DNA of 64,000 nt, taken from NCBI GenBank assembly GCA_034509425.1, contig JAVTVJ010000490.1, forward strand, positions 434,001 through 498,000, given 5' to 3'. Numbering within the stretch: the stretch's first letter is position 1; every line of letters begins with the position of its first letter. This document shows, in pieces, positions 1-13,600 of this stretch. The translations under genes were made by a program, and so were the position numbers. Under the pieces are notes generated by a model. That model saw nothing but the letters and a program-made list of their open reading frames with translations. It did not search any database and was not told where the DNA came from. Origin of the DNA: Eopsaltria australis. Lineage: Eukaryota; Chordata; Aves; Passeriformes; Petroicidae.

Positions 1-3000
1 CACTGTGATCAGTATTCCAGAGGTGTGATAGCTGCATCCAAGCAGAAGTCCTGGCTCCATATGGCATTTTCTGCAGCAGCAAGGATGCTCTATGCTCCCT
101 CACTTTTCACTTCCTCCCTCATATCAGTTCAGTTGCACCCTCGTGGAGCTGTTACAACTCAACAAACCAGATCTCTAAATCAACTGAGGTGGGAAAAAAA
201 AACAATCAACACAGGTAAACCTTTCTACTGCTTGTTTCTGCCACTTCACATTTCCAAAATATCACCTAAAATCTCCTCAGGTCCACTGCTTTCAGGAGGC
301 TGGTATAAATGGTTTTTTTTGACCACAGAGTCTAAATAATTTAGGATTTAATCTGGAAAGCACTACTTGCTGCCATGGGTCAGGCTGATTTGGCACATAT
401 TCTTCAGCCTTATCATCAGCTTGGCCTTTAAAGGAAAAAAAAACAAATTAGAGAGCATAATCTCTTCTTCCAGTAAGTGCCAAGAAATTCAACTTTCATT
501 CATTTTGTTACAGAACTAAACAGCTGTTTCTTGGAATAAAGGAATTATGGCCCCTCTCAAACTGACTTCTTGCATTTGCTGCCTGTATAAGGATATCCAA
601 ACATGATCAGCCTGAGTTCATTCAGGTGATGTCTCCTGGCTGAAGCAAGAGAGGGGAAAAAATACCTGTTAACAATAGCCATGTATTTAACTTCTGTTTT
701 AACCTACTGGTAGAGTAATGCTTGGCTTAAATATCAAAAGTTTTTAAGTTAAACTTATAAAAGTACTTCACAAGGGAGGTTCTAATCAGTCATTGAATAT
801 ATGCTCCTCTCCAAACTGTTCCACAATTTTCTCATCACTTCTACCCAGATAATTTTTATTTATTTCATTCAAAGTGTCTCTCTCTCCCCACAGATGGGGT
901 TTTGGCTGGTGGGATTGGCCACCTCAGGGATTTGCAGCTATGAGCTGCTGTTTAAGCCAGATCCCAAGTAATGAAAAATTGCTCCCCATTTTGGGCAGGG
1001 TTTGGCCGTTTTTGTGATTTTCCTCCCCTGGTGCAGTTGCAGTTTGAAGCAGACAGTTCTAAAATGCCCAGAGCAGGGAACAGCTGCTTCCCAAGGCACA
1101 GGGAGCCAGGAACTGAGAGTGACAAACCAGACAGGAGGTCCAGGACCTCCCTGGCCACATCCCTGCAGCTCCCCAAAGGGAGGCCAGCCCAGGGATGGCA
1201 CCGAGCTTCAGCTGAAAGTCCAGATCCTCAGGGAAGTTCATGGTGATGAGGTAAGGTGAAGGAAGTCCAAGGAAGTCAAGGTTGGATCAGGTCTGGATAG
1301 TCCTGTCCCTGCCATGCTGGCCCATGGTGACAAGGCAAGTCCCAGTCAAGCTGGGAGGTGTCTGAGTCCAGATCAGTGGTGACCATGTCCAAACACAGCT
1401 GTGGCTGGCAAAAGGCAGATATTCCTGACTCAGGCCGAGGCTGGAGGGCCAGGACTGGACACAAATACAGGTGGTGTCCTGTCCCGGTTTGAAGGACACC
1501 CTCAGTGCCCTCAGGACTCTGTTTCTGCCCCCTGGTTGTAAAGGGAACAGCGACAAGCTCAGACATCTGCAGCTCATCACATTTATCTCCCATCAGATCC
1601 AACATCCGTGTTTTCCTGGGTCTGTCTTGATTCATAGCCTAAAATGAAACTCTGCTTCAGAGAAAACCTTTCACCTCAGTTGGAAGCAGGGCACTTTTGG
1701 AAACTGGAATACAAGCTATTCATTGCTATTTAGTTTCCATAGGAGGGATACACTGCTTTCACAGAAGGGAGTAACTCTATTAGACAATCTCTCCTTAGGA
1801 TCTTTTAAGATCTGTCTGCTCTTGCCTTCAGGGCAGGAAGCAAGTTGAGGTCAGTGAAATCCAACCTGATGCTGCTGAAATGCTGGAACTGAAGAGTCAA
1901 ACTAGAATTTGCCTTCCTGGAAAGCATAACAGGCATTATTTAGGAAGGTGGCATGAAGCCTTCACTAATAGTTTGACTCCTTAAGACACGGAAAATCCAT
2001 ATTTTTTTATGGTGGACTTTTTTTGATGATTTCCATCTTTTTCTCCTGCTAAACCTCAGGAATCCATGCATTTATCTCCTTCAGACTGTGCTATGGTGAC
2101 TCTCTCACTGCCACCTGGACAGCACCTATGAAGGACATGACTCTTTGTGTCCCCAGGGCTCTGTCAATGCAGTGTTTCCCAAACCAAGCTGTGTAAAATC
2201 CCAGGATAAACTCCCATGTGCCATCCATCTCTTTCTATGGGACAATCTGCTCAAGAAGTCCCAGCAGCTCCAATCCCTTGTTTTTTTACTGAAAGATTCC
2301 AGCCCTTCAATCTTGGAGGAGATCTCTTCCATTTTGAATTTCTCCCACACTTTCTCTCACCGCCACAAAACAAAATAACCCAGCCAAAAAAGCAGCGTAG
2401 CCTTAAATACACTCTGAATCTGGGAAGGAGAAATGCCAGAGAATCTGTGGAATACTCCTGTTGCTCCTGATCCTATATGGAAAGCAATAACATATTTTTG
2501 TGATAGCTGACAGCAGATAGATTATGGATCTGTCTCCTGGGGAAATATCAACGTTCTGCCAAGGCTGAGATATTCAGTCTAGTCTCAACTAAGCTAATTC
2601 TGGACATGGAAACAATATAGTTGTGTCAGTAGGATGTTCCACTCAGATTCATTAGCCTTTGCAGCTGACCCATCCCTGCTCCCATCGACAGGGATGTGGC
2701 CTGGGACACGAGGAGTTTCCATGACTGTCATCCACAGCTTCCCACAGAGAGGAGGGCTCACACCAGGACACAACAATGGCAGGCCCGTGGGTAAAGCAAA
2801 CCAGTCTCAGGAGTAAAATATGCCAAATTACACAAGGATTAACCATGTGTTCTTGCTGCATTGCTAAAATCAACCTGATTTTGTGCTGGTTGTTCCACTG
2901 GAGTAGCCCTGGTAGCAGCCCATACCACATAAAGTGAAGGTGTTCATGTCCGTGAGGATTTTTGTGCAGTCACCCAGAATCCCAAGGTCAGCTGGTATTT

Positions 3001-3500
3001 ACATGTCTTTGTATCTAAAAACCCTTCACAATTTTTTTCTTCTATGAATTTTTCTCCTGTTGTTGCAATACTCATTCCAATCTTCCTTATTAAATCTAAA
3101 TATTTCTGTGTTTTCTAGATTTTCCTTTTTCTTTCTGGGAGCACCTAATTATGGCGAAAAATACAATTTTTTTTCTGTTCTCCCCAGTTTAACAGGGAAG
3201 GAGAATTTGAATCATCTTCCCCTTTTCTTAAATTAGAATCTCTTGCCACAGCTATACACTGAGTCCTCAGCACCTCCCACCATGCACTTTAACCATTCCA
3301 CTTCTGATTTGGGAAACATATTTTAATAAAAACCACAGAGGGAAAGAGATTTTCTTTTTCACTTGAAATTCTGACAGGAGATTTTTTAAAAAATTCAATT
3401 TTCAATGGGTAGTAGAGACACAAAATTCCCTATAAAATTAAATCAACAATAGCAGTGGATGTTATTTTTTGGGGAGCACTAAAAATGTTTAATTATGATT

Positions 3501-3642
3501 GCCCCATCCCTGAAAGTGCCCAAGGCCAGGCTGGATGTGGCTCTGAGCAACCTGGGGTAGTGGAAGGTGTCCCTGCCCATGGATGATCTTTAAGGTCCCT
3601 TCCAACTCAAGCCATTCCGAAATTCCACGATCTGTGATTCTA
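3501..3642 (+). mobile_element. CR1 LINE 3' end fragment
   Basis: It matches the 3' end of avian CR1 in sense orientation: CCCATCCCTGAAAGTG..., then GATCTTTAAGGTCCCTTCCA, ending in a decayed ATTCTATG-type tail. It is 5'-truncated, as is typical. Confidence 0.88.
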
Positions 3643-5539
3643 GGATTTCTGCTCTCTTTTTGTCAAGGGAAATAAAGTAAAAATAAAAGCTGGTTTAAAA
3701 TGGAAATCACACCCTGCTGCTCCTGAAAGACTGACAGGAGAATATTTCTATGGAAGTGTTCTATTCGGATTTTTCAACACGGTGTTTTATCAAACTTGAC
3801 ATATTTCCATGATACAATTTTCTTTTGACAGGTTGACACTTCCTCGTGGGAAACTCCATAGGAATGTTTCTGATGGGCTCTTTCAGATGATCTGCAGTTC
3901 TAAAAGTGAAGGCACAACTTGTGGGATGCTGAAAGGAGTTATAATAACTCTGGGGGGGAGTCGGGAGCAGACTGATCACTGCATTTTGTGCTCTGCCCTA
4001 ATGAATCCATAAACAAATTAGAGGGCTTAAAGCAGCAGCTGACCTGGTGCCTCTTTATCATGAGAACACAGATGCTGTGCAAAATCCTTAATGTGAGACT
4101 TAATGCCTTGACTCTTAATGAGCATTCCCCCACTAATCACTTAAGTCTCCAGATTTAAGCTCAGACACTGAGAAGGCTGAATTTACAATCAGTGTAAAAT
4201 ACACTGACTGAGAGGCATTTATTCCTTGAAAACAAATGAGCAGGATTGGGACTCAGCTTTTAAGCAGAGCTTCCCCACTGAGGCTGATGAGAATTCCTGC
4301 CTTTTTTGCATGCAGTGAGGGCCAGATCTGGCTCAGTAGCTCGAGCATTTTCAAAGTCTGAGGCCATATTCTCACTGGTTATGAAAGCAGAATAATTCCG
4401 ACAAAGCTGGCTTGCTTCAGCAATAGCACATTATCTCTCTTCTGCTTTAGATGATGTTCACACAAAGGCCTGTATTTTTTGTCATTATGTAAAAAAAACC
4501 CCACCCAACTCGTGTGCTTTTTTGTCCTCTACAAAATGACTGTTTGTGCTATTGCTTGTACTGACAACCTGTCTTCAGCCACTGAACTTTTAACTCAGAT
4601 GCATGAACCTGGGAGTCATTATGTCCTCAATTCTGAGACAACCAGAATTATTGATCTTAGACCTTGAACTCTCAGAGAAGGACAGGACAGTCCTTTAGCC
4701 AGTGGACTACAAAAGGGCATGGCAAATACAAAAGCAACAGGATATTTGCTAGGTTATCCTGTTTTCATTTCACCGTTCTATTCTGAGTCTTTAAAATGGA
4801 CTATACTGCAAACACCATGGTGTCTGAAAAGACTTGGGGCCTGAAGGATTTGGAGAAGGTGGTCAGGGAACATTTTGTGCCATTGAAGTACTAGGAGTTA
4901 AAAAACAAAACTACCAAGGGTCACTCCTTGAGCTGTGAAACTGCTGTGCTCACACAGACTTGTCCAGGAATCAGTGACATCTGCATTTTCTATTCATTGC
5001 AGACAATTTGGTTTCATAATAATTTATTTTTCCCAGCTGAGCAGCCAGGTACATAATTTCAGATTTCAGGGAGGGTGTGTTTGCCAGTGGGGGTTTGTGC
5101 AGATGAGGTGAGCGGAGCAGATCTGCTCAAAGGATGAATCTGAGACACCAACATTTACTAAACACATTCATCCTGATCGATTTTCCAGGGCTGTGTTTCC
5201 TCAAGCTCTTGGAAAGTTTATCAGCATGTTTGTCATTGAAGTTTCCACTAACTTAATTCACCACTGCCTGTTGCTACATGAAATTAATCCAGACCTATTC
5301 ACCTGCCTGCAGACCTATTAATAACATTCTTTGCATGCTTCAGTAATCACAGACAAGCCATACATCTAAAAAGTGCTTTGGAACCACTATCAAGCTCCTT
5401 TTTAAACCTCATTAAGATTGGATTACTTAGTTACATTAATCCTGGTGGCCTTATGCCAGTGGTCCTGACTCAGAGCAGTTATTGTAACACATTTGCTGTA
5501 AGAATACAGGAAATGGCAAATTCAAAGGTGAGGCTGAAA

Positions 5540-5885
5540 GGAAAAGAATCCCAGAACGGTTTTGGAAGTGACTTTTTAAAGTCATCTGGTACAACCCTCC
5601 TGCAATAAGCAGGGGCATCTTCAACTACATCAAGCTGCTCAGTGCCCAGTCCAGCCTGACATTGAATAATTCCACAGATGGATCATTTGTGCCACTGTTT
5701 TACCACTCTCATAAAATAGTTCTTTCTTATATCTAATGAAAATCAACCCTTCTTCAGTTTAAAGATGTTACCTCTTGTCCTGTCACTCTATACCATTGTA
5801 AAAAGTCCTTCTCCAGCTCTCTTACAGCCTTTTTAGGCACTGTGCTCTAACATCTCCATGGAGCTGTTTCTTCTCCAGACTGAAA
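5540..5885 (-). mobile_element. CR1 LINE fragment, old
   Basis: Reverse-complement CR1 3' region. The cues are CCTCTTGTCCTGTCACT, the run of AAAAAGTCCTTCTCCAGCTC, and ATGGAGCTGTTTCTTCTCC. Divergence is considerable. Confidence 0.75.
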
Positions 5886-6589
5886 GAAAAGCAAGGATTG
5901 GTCCCCATGGCCCTTTTAGTGTCACAGTGTTGTCCATAGGTCAGATGAAGTGAGAAGCCAGCATCCTGTGCTTTCAGCAGTCAATTGTTGTGTAGCTGGG
6001 GCACACAGAGCTGCCTTTAGTTCACCTCCAATAAATTCAGGAGCTGCTGCACCCACCCTGCAGTGGAAGGGAGCTTCCCGCCCGCCATCCAAGCACAAAA
6101 ATATTGTTTGTGGATATAAACACCACATGTTCCATGCTTTGCAAACTGATGCTGAATTTCATGGTAACAACAGAAGCATTTTAGCTCTCTTCAACTTTAT
6201 AAGTAAGGAAAGCAAAGAAGAGAGATTTAGCTTAAAACACAACATTTCAGCAGTGGAACGTGTGAGGTTTGAATTCCTGGCTCTCGTGCCCTTGACATTA
6301 AACCTAGGTGGTTTTTCCTTCATTTTATGTTTTGAGGTTTTTCTTCTGAATCCAAGAATGAAGATACCTGCTAGTTTGTTAGTTTCTGCTGATTATGGGA
6401 ACTGCATGGTCTGGAAAGTCTCATAGTGTAAGTCTTGTTTTATGGGAAGTGAGAGGTGAGGGGAAGATGGCAATCAATGGGCTCCCTACACAGAGACTAA
6501 CATAGTGTGAGAATGCAGGGTATATCCTACTCTTTGGAAAATTTGATATAATCTACCATTTGCATTTTGACAATCACCTATCAGAATCA

Positions 6590-6668
6590 TTAGAACCATA
6601 GAATCATTTAAATTAGAAAAGACCTCTAAGAACTTTGAGTCCAACTACAAATCCAGCACTGCGAAGTC
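6590..6668 (-). mobile_element. CR1 LINE 3' tail fragment
   Basis: ACCATAGAATCATTTAAATT, then GAAAAGACCTCTAAGA and AATCCAGCACTGC, is the reverse complement of a CR1 3' end. The match stops near 6668. Confidence 0.75.
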
Positions 6669-7517
6669 ATGGGCTTATGAACAGAGGGAGGAGAAATAGG
6701 CATTCCTAAATATTCTTCTGAGTCCCCTTTGGTATCAGTGAGGAGAAATTCTGTCAAAAATGAGCCCTTCTTGAAGCCAGCACCACAGGGGAGAGGCACT
6801 GCTGGGAGGGGTCCTCTACTGTACTCACCACCATAGTGGCTGATCAACAAAATGCAGCTGTCAGGTGTATCTAAATTTGCCTTTTCTCGGGGTAAGCTTT
6901 CCTTGTGTACCCTACAGTCTTGTTGTGTAAAGGGCTTCCCCACTGGGCTCACCAGGATAAAGCCTGCTGCCTGTTTTAATCCTGATTGTTGCTTGAAGTA
7001 GGCGAACAGGATTCCTCCAGAGAGAGGGGTCAAGGGATCAGTTGGGTTTTGTTTGTAGAAGTAGTTAGAAGGCAGGTGTGGTCCCACACCAGGAAAGGGG
7101 ATGAATCTTCTAAAACAGGCAATGGAGACTCACTCAGCTCTGGGAAAGCCCCTATGCCATAAATGCCTTTTCCTTTCTTTCAGTACAAGTATTTTTGTCT
7201 GTGTTTCACTCTGTGGCTCTGTGAGCTCTGTTTGTCTTCTCCCTAATTTTACTCAGGTAAAATTCACTCTGCTTTCCCCCAGCTCCATTTGATTGACACC
7301 ATCCTTGGGAGGGAGGTGTGTGGGAAGGAAATCCAGGTGTTTGAGGCAGCAGGATGTAAAGTCCATTTATGCTACACCTGGCTTCTGGTGTAAATCACAG
7401 AGCATGACATGACAAGGACCACAATCTATTGATGACAACCACACTTCACATTTTGCCCCATCAGGATTTCTACAAAGATTTATCCCTAAGAAAAAATGTA
7501 AAATAAATTGCAATGAA

Positions 7518-7712
7518 ACACAAAATCATATATAAACCTGGGTTGGAAGAAACCTCTGGAGATGTTGACTCTCAGTGCTGCTCAAAGCAGGGCTGACTTC
7601 CAAGTCAGGCTCAGGGATTTTTCCAGTGAGGTACAGAAAATCCCCAAACTTAGTTCTTAAATACATTAGTTCCCTGTGGCACTGACAGAAACTCTTTGAA
7701 TCTCATTTCCTT
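7518..7712 (-). mobile_element. CR1 LINE fragment, highly diverged
   Basis: AAATCATATATAAACCTGGG followed by TTGGAAGAAACCTCTGGAG and CTCAAAGCAGGGCTGACTTC is recognisable as an old CR1 3' end in reverse orientation. Boundaries are approximate. Confidence 0.6.
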
Positions 7713-10512
7713 AAATAATGTAGAATACTTTGGAGTTCCTGGATCAGAAGAGATTTGCTAGCACGGTAAGAGACAACATTGGTTTCATTCATTGCTGCTG
7801 GTTCTTTCTGCCTCCGTGTAGGGGAATTTTAAGTTTTATACCTTTTATGGAACACTGAAAGACTTGGAATTCCTGTGAAGCACCTGCACACATATCCACA
7901 CTTTAATTCAAGCCCTATGAGGATGATATGGTTTTGCAGTCCAAATGAATTTTATCCTCACACCTATCAGGGATTCCCAGGCTGGTGTGCAGGAGCCACT
8001 GCTCTCAGGACACAACTTGTATCTGTACATCTCACCAGCATCCTGAATTTTTTCATCTGGGTGGAAAGAAAGGTCTGTGGGGTCAGACCTTCAGCCATCA
8101 ACATTGACAGCTGCAGATATTTGGGGAGTATTATTCTGTCCATCCTTATGTGCTTTACCCAGTTTTTTCAAAGATTTAATGACACTGAATAAAGCCTTTG
8201 TTAAGCCTGTCAAACACCTTCTGTACCTGTTCTTGGAGTCAAAAGGAAGTTGAACAATCTTAGACATAAAATTTCAGCCTTTTACAGACTAGAACTTGTT
8301 TTGTTGTGGTTTTTTTCTGGGAAGAAACTCAAGATTCAGTCATGTGGTCCCATCAGCTTACGTGGAAAGAGAGTGGCTTGCTTTCCATCTAAAAAAAGAA
8401 CACAAGACAAAAATTACATACCCTGAAGCATTTCAACTGCAGGTGTCTTTAGCTTAATCTCTCTACCTCTATTTTCATTAGAGGGTAAATTGCCTTAGCA
8501 CTGACAAGAATATCTTCCTTTCCTTTTCATGCTTCAGGATGTAAAGCAGCATTTATTGACAAACAACCAACGCCCAGAAAACTCAATTTCTAAACAAAAG
8601 GAAATTCTTTATTACCATATCTCTGATAAATAAACATGAAATGATTCATCCCCTTCCTGCTACCATAACTCACAAAAATGCTGCTATGCAAAGGGTGCTG
8701 ACACAGCAGCTCAGTGCAGGCTGGACTAGAAAAACAGCAAGAGTAGCTGGATGAAAAGATAGTTTAGAAATGCAAAGTGGAGAGCAACCAGACTGAAAAT
8801 CTTTTCCTTAAAGTGCTAGAAGGAAATTTCTGTAAGTGCCTGGGTAGCTTCAGCTCTGCTAAGATGAATAAGTGGTGGAATTTTAGAGGAGTGTCTTTAC
8901 ACTTTTATGAGATGTTTTCCTGGGTAAGCCACAGGCTGAGTCCACCCACTTTGCCATCTTCTCTGCAGTGTCCATGGAAACACTGGGGTAAAGTTAGAAA
9001 TTAATTTTCTGGGCCCAAAAAACCAAATTGTTTTTACTGGCAATGGAGGACCCCCTGCTAACTTCATCCTTCAGGTGAGAGGTTCCATCCTGCCCCTGGA
9101 TGTGCAGCCTGGAAAAGGCTGAACCACCCTAATCTAAGGCAGCACGAGTAAGGTCATTATTTCTGTGTAAAAGAAGTTGTGAGCTAAAGATATCTGATGC
9201 AGAGAGCTGCTGTGGAAAGGGATTTTGACTGATAGCCAGGAGGGCCAGAGGAAATAAGACAAGCAACCCTGGCTGAGCCACAGTAGGCCCGCCAGCATTT
9301 GTTTTAATTAGGTACTGCCTGAGTGAAGCATTACTGTGTAAAATTTCAGATCCTTTGAAACTGCTGAGGCTGATTGCTGCAATATTTAGGGGAGTATTAA
9401 CATGAGTGACTTACAGGTCCTCCAGCTCTCCTGCCTGGAAGAGCTCTCATGTACAACAAGGCAGCACACACGGCTCTGATTCACACTCTGGGAGCCAGAT
9501 GTTCATTGCAGGGAAGTGTTGCCAAAGGTGGCACTAATTAATTGCTGTGAACAAAACAGGCTTCAGAAATCAAATGCTCTCATGCCTAAAGCTGGTGCCT
9601 CCCAGTGAGGGTTTAAGGGTGTGGGGCCAGAGCATCAGTCATTGTAAACTCATAATCCTGTAGCAATGAGAACAGCAAGGTGTGTGGCAAGTTATAACAT
9701 CTGAAGGGTGGTTTCTTCTGTTGTTGAAGACTGGGTGGGATTCACCTAATTTCAGTTATCTACCATTCCCACCTGAACCCACTGTTTGCAGCTTCTTTCA
9801 CAGACAAGGGAAGAAACAGACAAAAGAGGGATTTGAGTCCTCAGATGGGCCAGACACTGAGTTTAGGGTGTTGTGGAGTGAAGCTGGGCTGCTCTATGTT
9901 ACTCACATGTCCACTGACTGCAAAGGGGGAATGGAGAAACCAGATCATTTGCAGGAACTTTATAAAAAATGCCTTTTTACAGCCCAGTCTTACCTATGAC
10001 TGTAATTTGTCGAGCCAGAAGATGTCTTAGGAACTGACATCTCATCTCCTATGTCCTTGTTAAAAGTTCAGGGTCCCATGCTGGACATCTTGTGAATGTC
10101 TTATGCAGACTGAAGTGCTAACAGGAACCTCTGCTTAGTATTCAGTCTGTGCTCATGCATTTATTTCTATTTATCAACATAATTTCTAGACCCACTGTTA
10201 ACCACATGGAGCTTCGTGCTGCTGCTGGCTCCAATGACTCACAACACTCAGGTGGCTGAAAAGCAAGAAGTAAAAGGGAAAAAAACCCATGATGTGCAAG
10301 GCCTTCATTTCTCTTTTCTACCAGAAGATAAATAAGTTATTTGTTTATTTATCAGTTTCTTGGCAGCAAGATTTTTGCAAGCAGTTTATATACCAATGGA
10401 AAACTGCAAAAGCAGTTGTCACATTCAGGATAAGTGTTATATCTGTGTGTCCAACTTGAGAGTCCTAATTCACAGGGATGCCTAATTCTCATTTTTTAGG
10501 ACATGTAGTATG

Positions 10513-10669
10513 GGCACAGGTTGTCCAGAGAAGCTGCTCCATTTCTGAAAGTGTCCAAGGCGAGGTTGGCTGGACTGGTTTAGTTAAAGGGGTCTCTGTC
10601 CGTGGCATGGGGTGGAATGAGATGAGTTTTAAGATCCCTTCAAACTCAAATCACTCTGTGATTCTGTGA
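10513..10669 (+). mobile_element. CR1 LINE 3' end fragment
   Basis: GGGCACAGGTTGTCCAGAGA, then GAAAGTGTCCAAGGCGAGG, ending in TTTTAAGATCCCTTCAAACTC and TCTGTGATTCTGTGAT. This is a sense CR1 3' end, moderately diverged. Confidence 0.85.
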
Positions 10670-13600
10670 TATTTGGTCCACTGAAGTCTGAAGTAACACA
10701 CAAATTTGTTTACTTCTATGCTTTGAGTCACTTCAGGCACTCAGAATGGAAAAAAAACTGCAGCAAGCAGAATCCAAAATAGAAGGCAGCTATTCCTGGG
10801 AAAAGAGTGATGCTTTCCTTCAGGGATGACACATCACCATTAGGCTAGAGATAAAGTGAGATAAATTACCTTGACAGACGAATTCTAGACAAGTGGATGT
10901 AGAAAATCCCTATTTCATGCATTCTTCCACTCACTAAGCCTGGTTCTCCCGTGTGTACCTGCAGTGTGGATTCACTGAAACCCACATGGCTGCAGAGTGT
11001 AAAATTGGAGTATTATTGCTCTGACTGACAAATGAATATTTGTGAAACTGCTTCTGATTCATTCATCTGCCAACTGCTGAGTGAAATTTCCAATCCTCTC
11101 CACTTACACTGACAGTGTCAGGCAAGAGTGACATGAAATCTCATGAACCTTTTTTTTGTTTGCTGTGCTGTGAGCTTCCAGAGAACCTGCAAACAGTTTT
11201 AGGGGAAAAAAGAGAAAAAGAAGTGATTTTCGAACCTTTCACTAGAAAAGGTAAGCGAGTAACATTGTCAGATGATGGCAAGAAATAAAACAAACATTGC
11301 ACTGGCAAAAAAAGTTTTTCCAAGGAAATTCCTGACATGCTGAGTGATAACCCCCCCACAAGGAAATCCTAAAGGAATTTGGCAGATTTGGGGCCAGAAA
11401 CTGCTGACAGCTCAGCTGCTGAAATAATTGAGACCTCAAGGAATTCAGAGCAACCTGTCAAGGGAAGGATCCTCCCAAAACTTTGTTTGGTGAAACTGCA
11501 CTTCAGCAGGGAAGTTTCTAAGGTGGTGATGAAGCTTGTCAGAAATAAGAGTGAGCCCTAAAAGACATCTCTATTTGGCAGAAAAACACTTTTTGGGTTT
11601 CATTAGGTTCACTAGATCTCCACTGATTACAATATGAGCTCAGCATTAAAATATTGAGACACCTACAGTTATTTATCTCTGTCCACAAGAGAAATCCTGC
11701 CCATGGCAACATTTAAACTGCAGGACTTGATTGGGTGCCTGAGCCTCATGACAGAGTTAAAGCTGCTCTAGCATGTAAGGGGACATGGCAGGCTGAAGAT
11801 AAATAACTTTTTTGAGCTCAAAAATCCAGACATAATAATTGAACCAGAGAGATCCAAAGAGGAAGGGAAATGGGAGAGGAGAGGAATAAGTTCTCTGATT
11901 TCTTTGCAAAGCAGTAAATCTCCCAGTTTTGCTTTATGTTCCCAAAAGCATTGTAATAAAAGTTGTTTTTACTGAGGCCTTAACAGTAACCTATAAATGA
12001 TTTCAAGCTAAAGAGACTCGGGGTTTAGCCCTTAAGTTATGTTATTTATTTTAAGACTGCAGATATAAAAAAATTAACCCCTCGGAGAGTAAGCGTTGTA
12101 TGAAGATATCGCCTGTCAAGTGGGAAAACAAACATAAAATTTAGGAAAGAATCCTAAAAACTATGTCCTGCAAAAAGAACTTCAGCAAAAAATAGATTAG
12201 TCAAGTTTTAGTGCAATCAGAAAGGTTTAAAGCTGGATGCAGAAATTGTGGGTCTCAGTCTTCATTTGATCGTTTAGTGCCAGGTCTCCTTCAGTGTGGT
12301 AAAATACAGGTGAACACTGCAATCTAAATGCAAAATGCAGAAGACATTTCTGATAAAGGAGTGAAAGAGAGAGGCTTAATGGTGCATTTCTCTCTGCTAT
12401 TTGGAAATCCAAGATTTATTTCCGCAGAAGTAACTTGAAAGTTATTTGGAAACAATCAAGTTGTACCAAGAATCCACCAAAATGTCAGATCTACATAGAG
12501 GTGTGGCTCTTCTTACGCAGTGTGACTTGAAATTCTGACCCCAAATTAGGTGATTCCTCCCATGACACTTTTTCCTCCTCCCCCATTTTTAAGGTGAAAC
12601 ATCTCTTAATAATACATGTCACCATATTTTTAAAATTTATCTCTGAAACTGCTTTGCCAGGGAACTTTGAGCAGTGTCCAGGTTGCCAGCCTGGAGCAAA
12701 GCATCTGAAAGCCCCAGGTACCCAGATCAGCATCCCCAGATGTGTCAGCTTTGCTGTCCCACAGCTGGCTGGGGAAAGGGGAACATCTGGCAGGGCCTGC
12801 AGCCACCAGAACAATTCTCCCAGCCCATGTGGGCTCGGTGCTTGCTGAGGTTTGTGGTGCCCTGGGGAAGGGAAGAGCCAGCTGCATCTCCTTGGCAATA
12901 GGATGTGCCAAGCACTAAGCACCAGGAAAAGCCCTGTGCTATTCCATGAGAATACAGTGGCCACATGAGTTCCACAGTAAAGAAAGCCAGAAAATCTATT
13001 TTATGCCAAAGGGGTGATGCTTTCAGCTCATTTTCCTTCTTTCTCCCCACTCCCAAGGTTTATATGTCACCCCAGAGACTTCACTATTAGGAACCATTTC
13101 AGACAATGGAACTTTCTTTAAATAACACCATTTTTTCCTCCATCCTATTTACATCCCTCCATCCTGTGCAATTGCAAGTAGTGACCTATTGAAGAGGAAG
13201 AAGCTCTGTGCCCTTGCTTTGTCAGAGTAATCTCTGTTTTCCTGAGCTGTGCTCGTTACCAACTCTGACCCACCATTATTTCAGGAAACCATCACATTCA
13301 TAATTAATAAGAACCCTCCAGCTAACTTTCCTCCCTTGCAGAAATTATTCTGGTTTCAAATGTCACCGTGGCATTCACTCATTCTGCAAGAAGCAGGGGG
13401 AACTCCTCCCATTCCTTCTCCCAGCCTGGCCTTTTCCAGGTCTGGCATACCCAGATCAATTCCCCTACCACTCTGAAACAGAGCTGAAACCCATGGAGTC
13501 AGGAGGGAACAGGGTAGCACAATGCTCCCACAGAATTGTAGCTGTTCTGAGCTGTCAAATCTCTGAAAGGGGTCTAACTTTTTTAGTTTAGGGGATGAAT

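Noticed and set aside
1480..1500. CCTGTCCCGGTTTGAAGGAC considered as the edge of an LTR
   Set aside because: It recalls the TGTCCTGGTTT start of some avian LTRs, but no matching second LTR or internal region could be seen.
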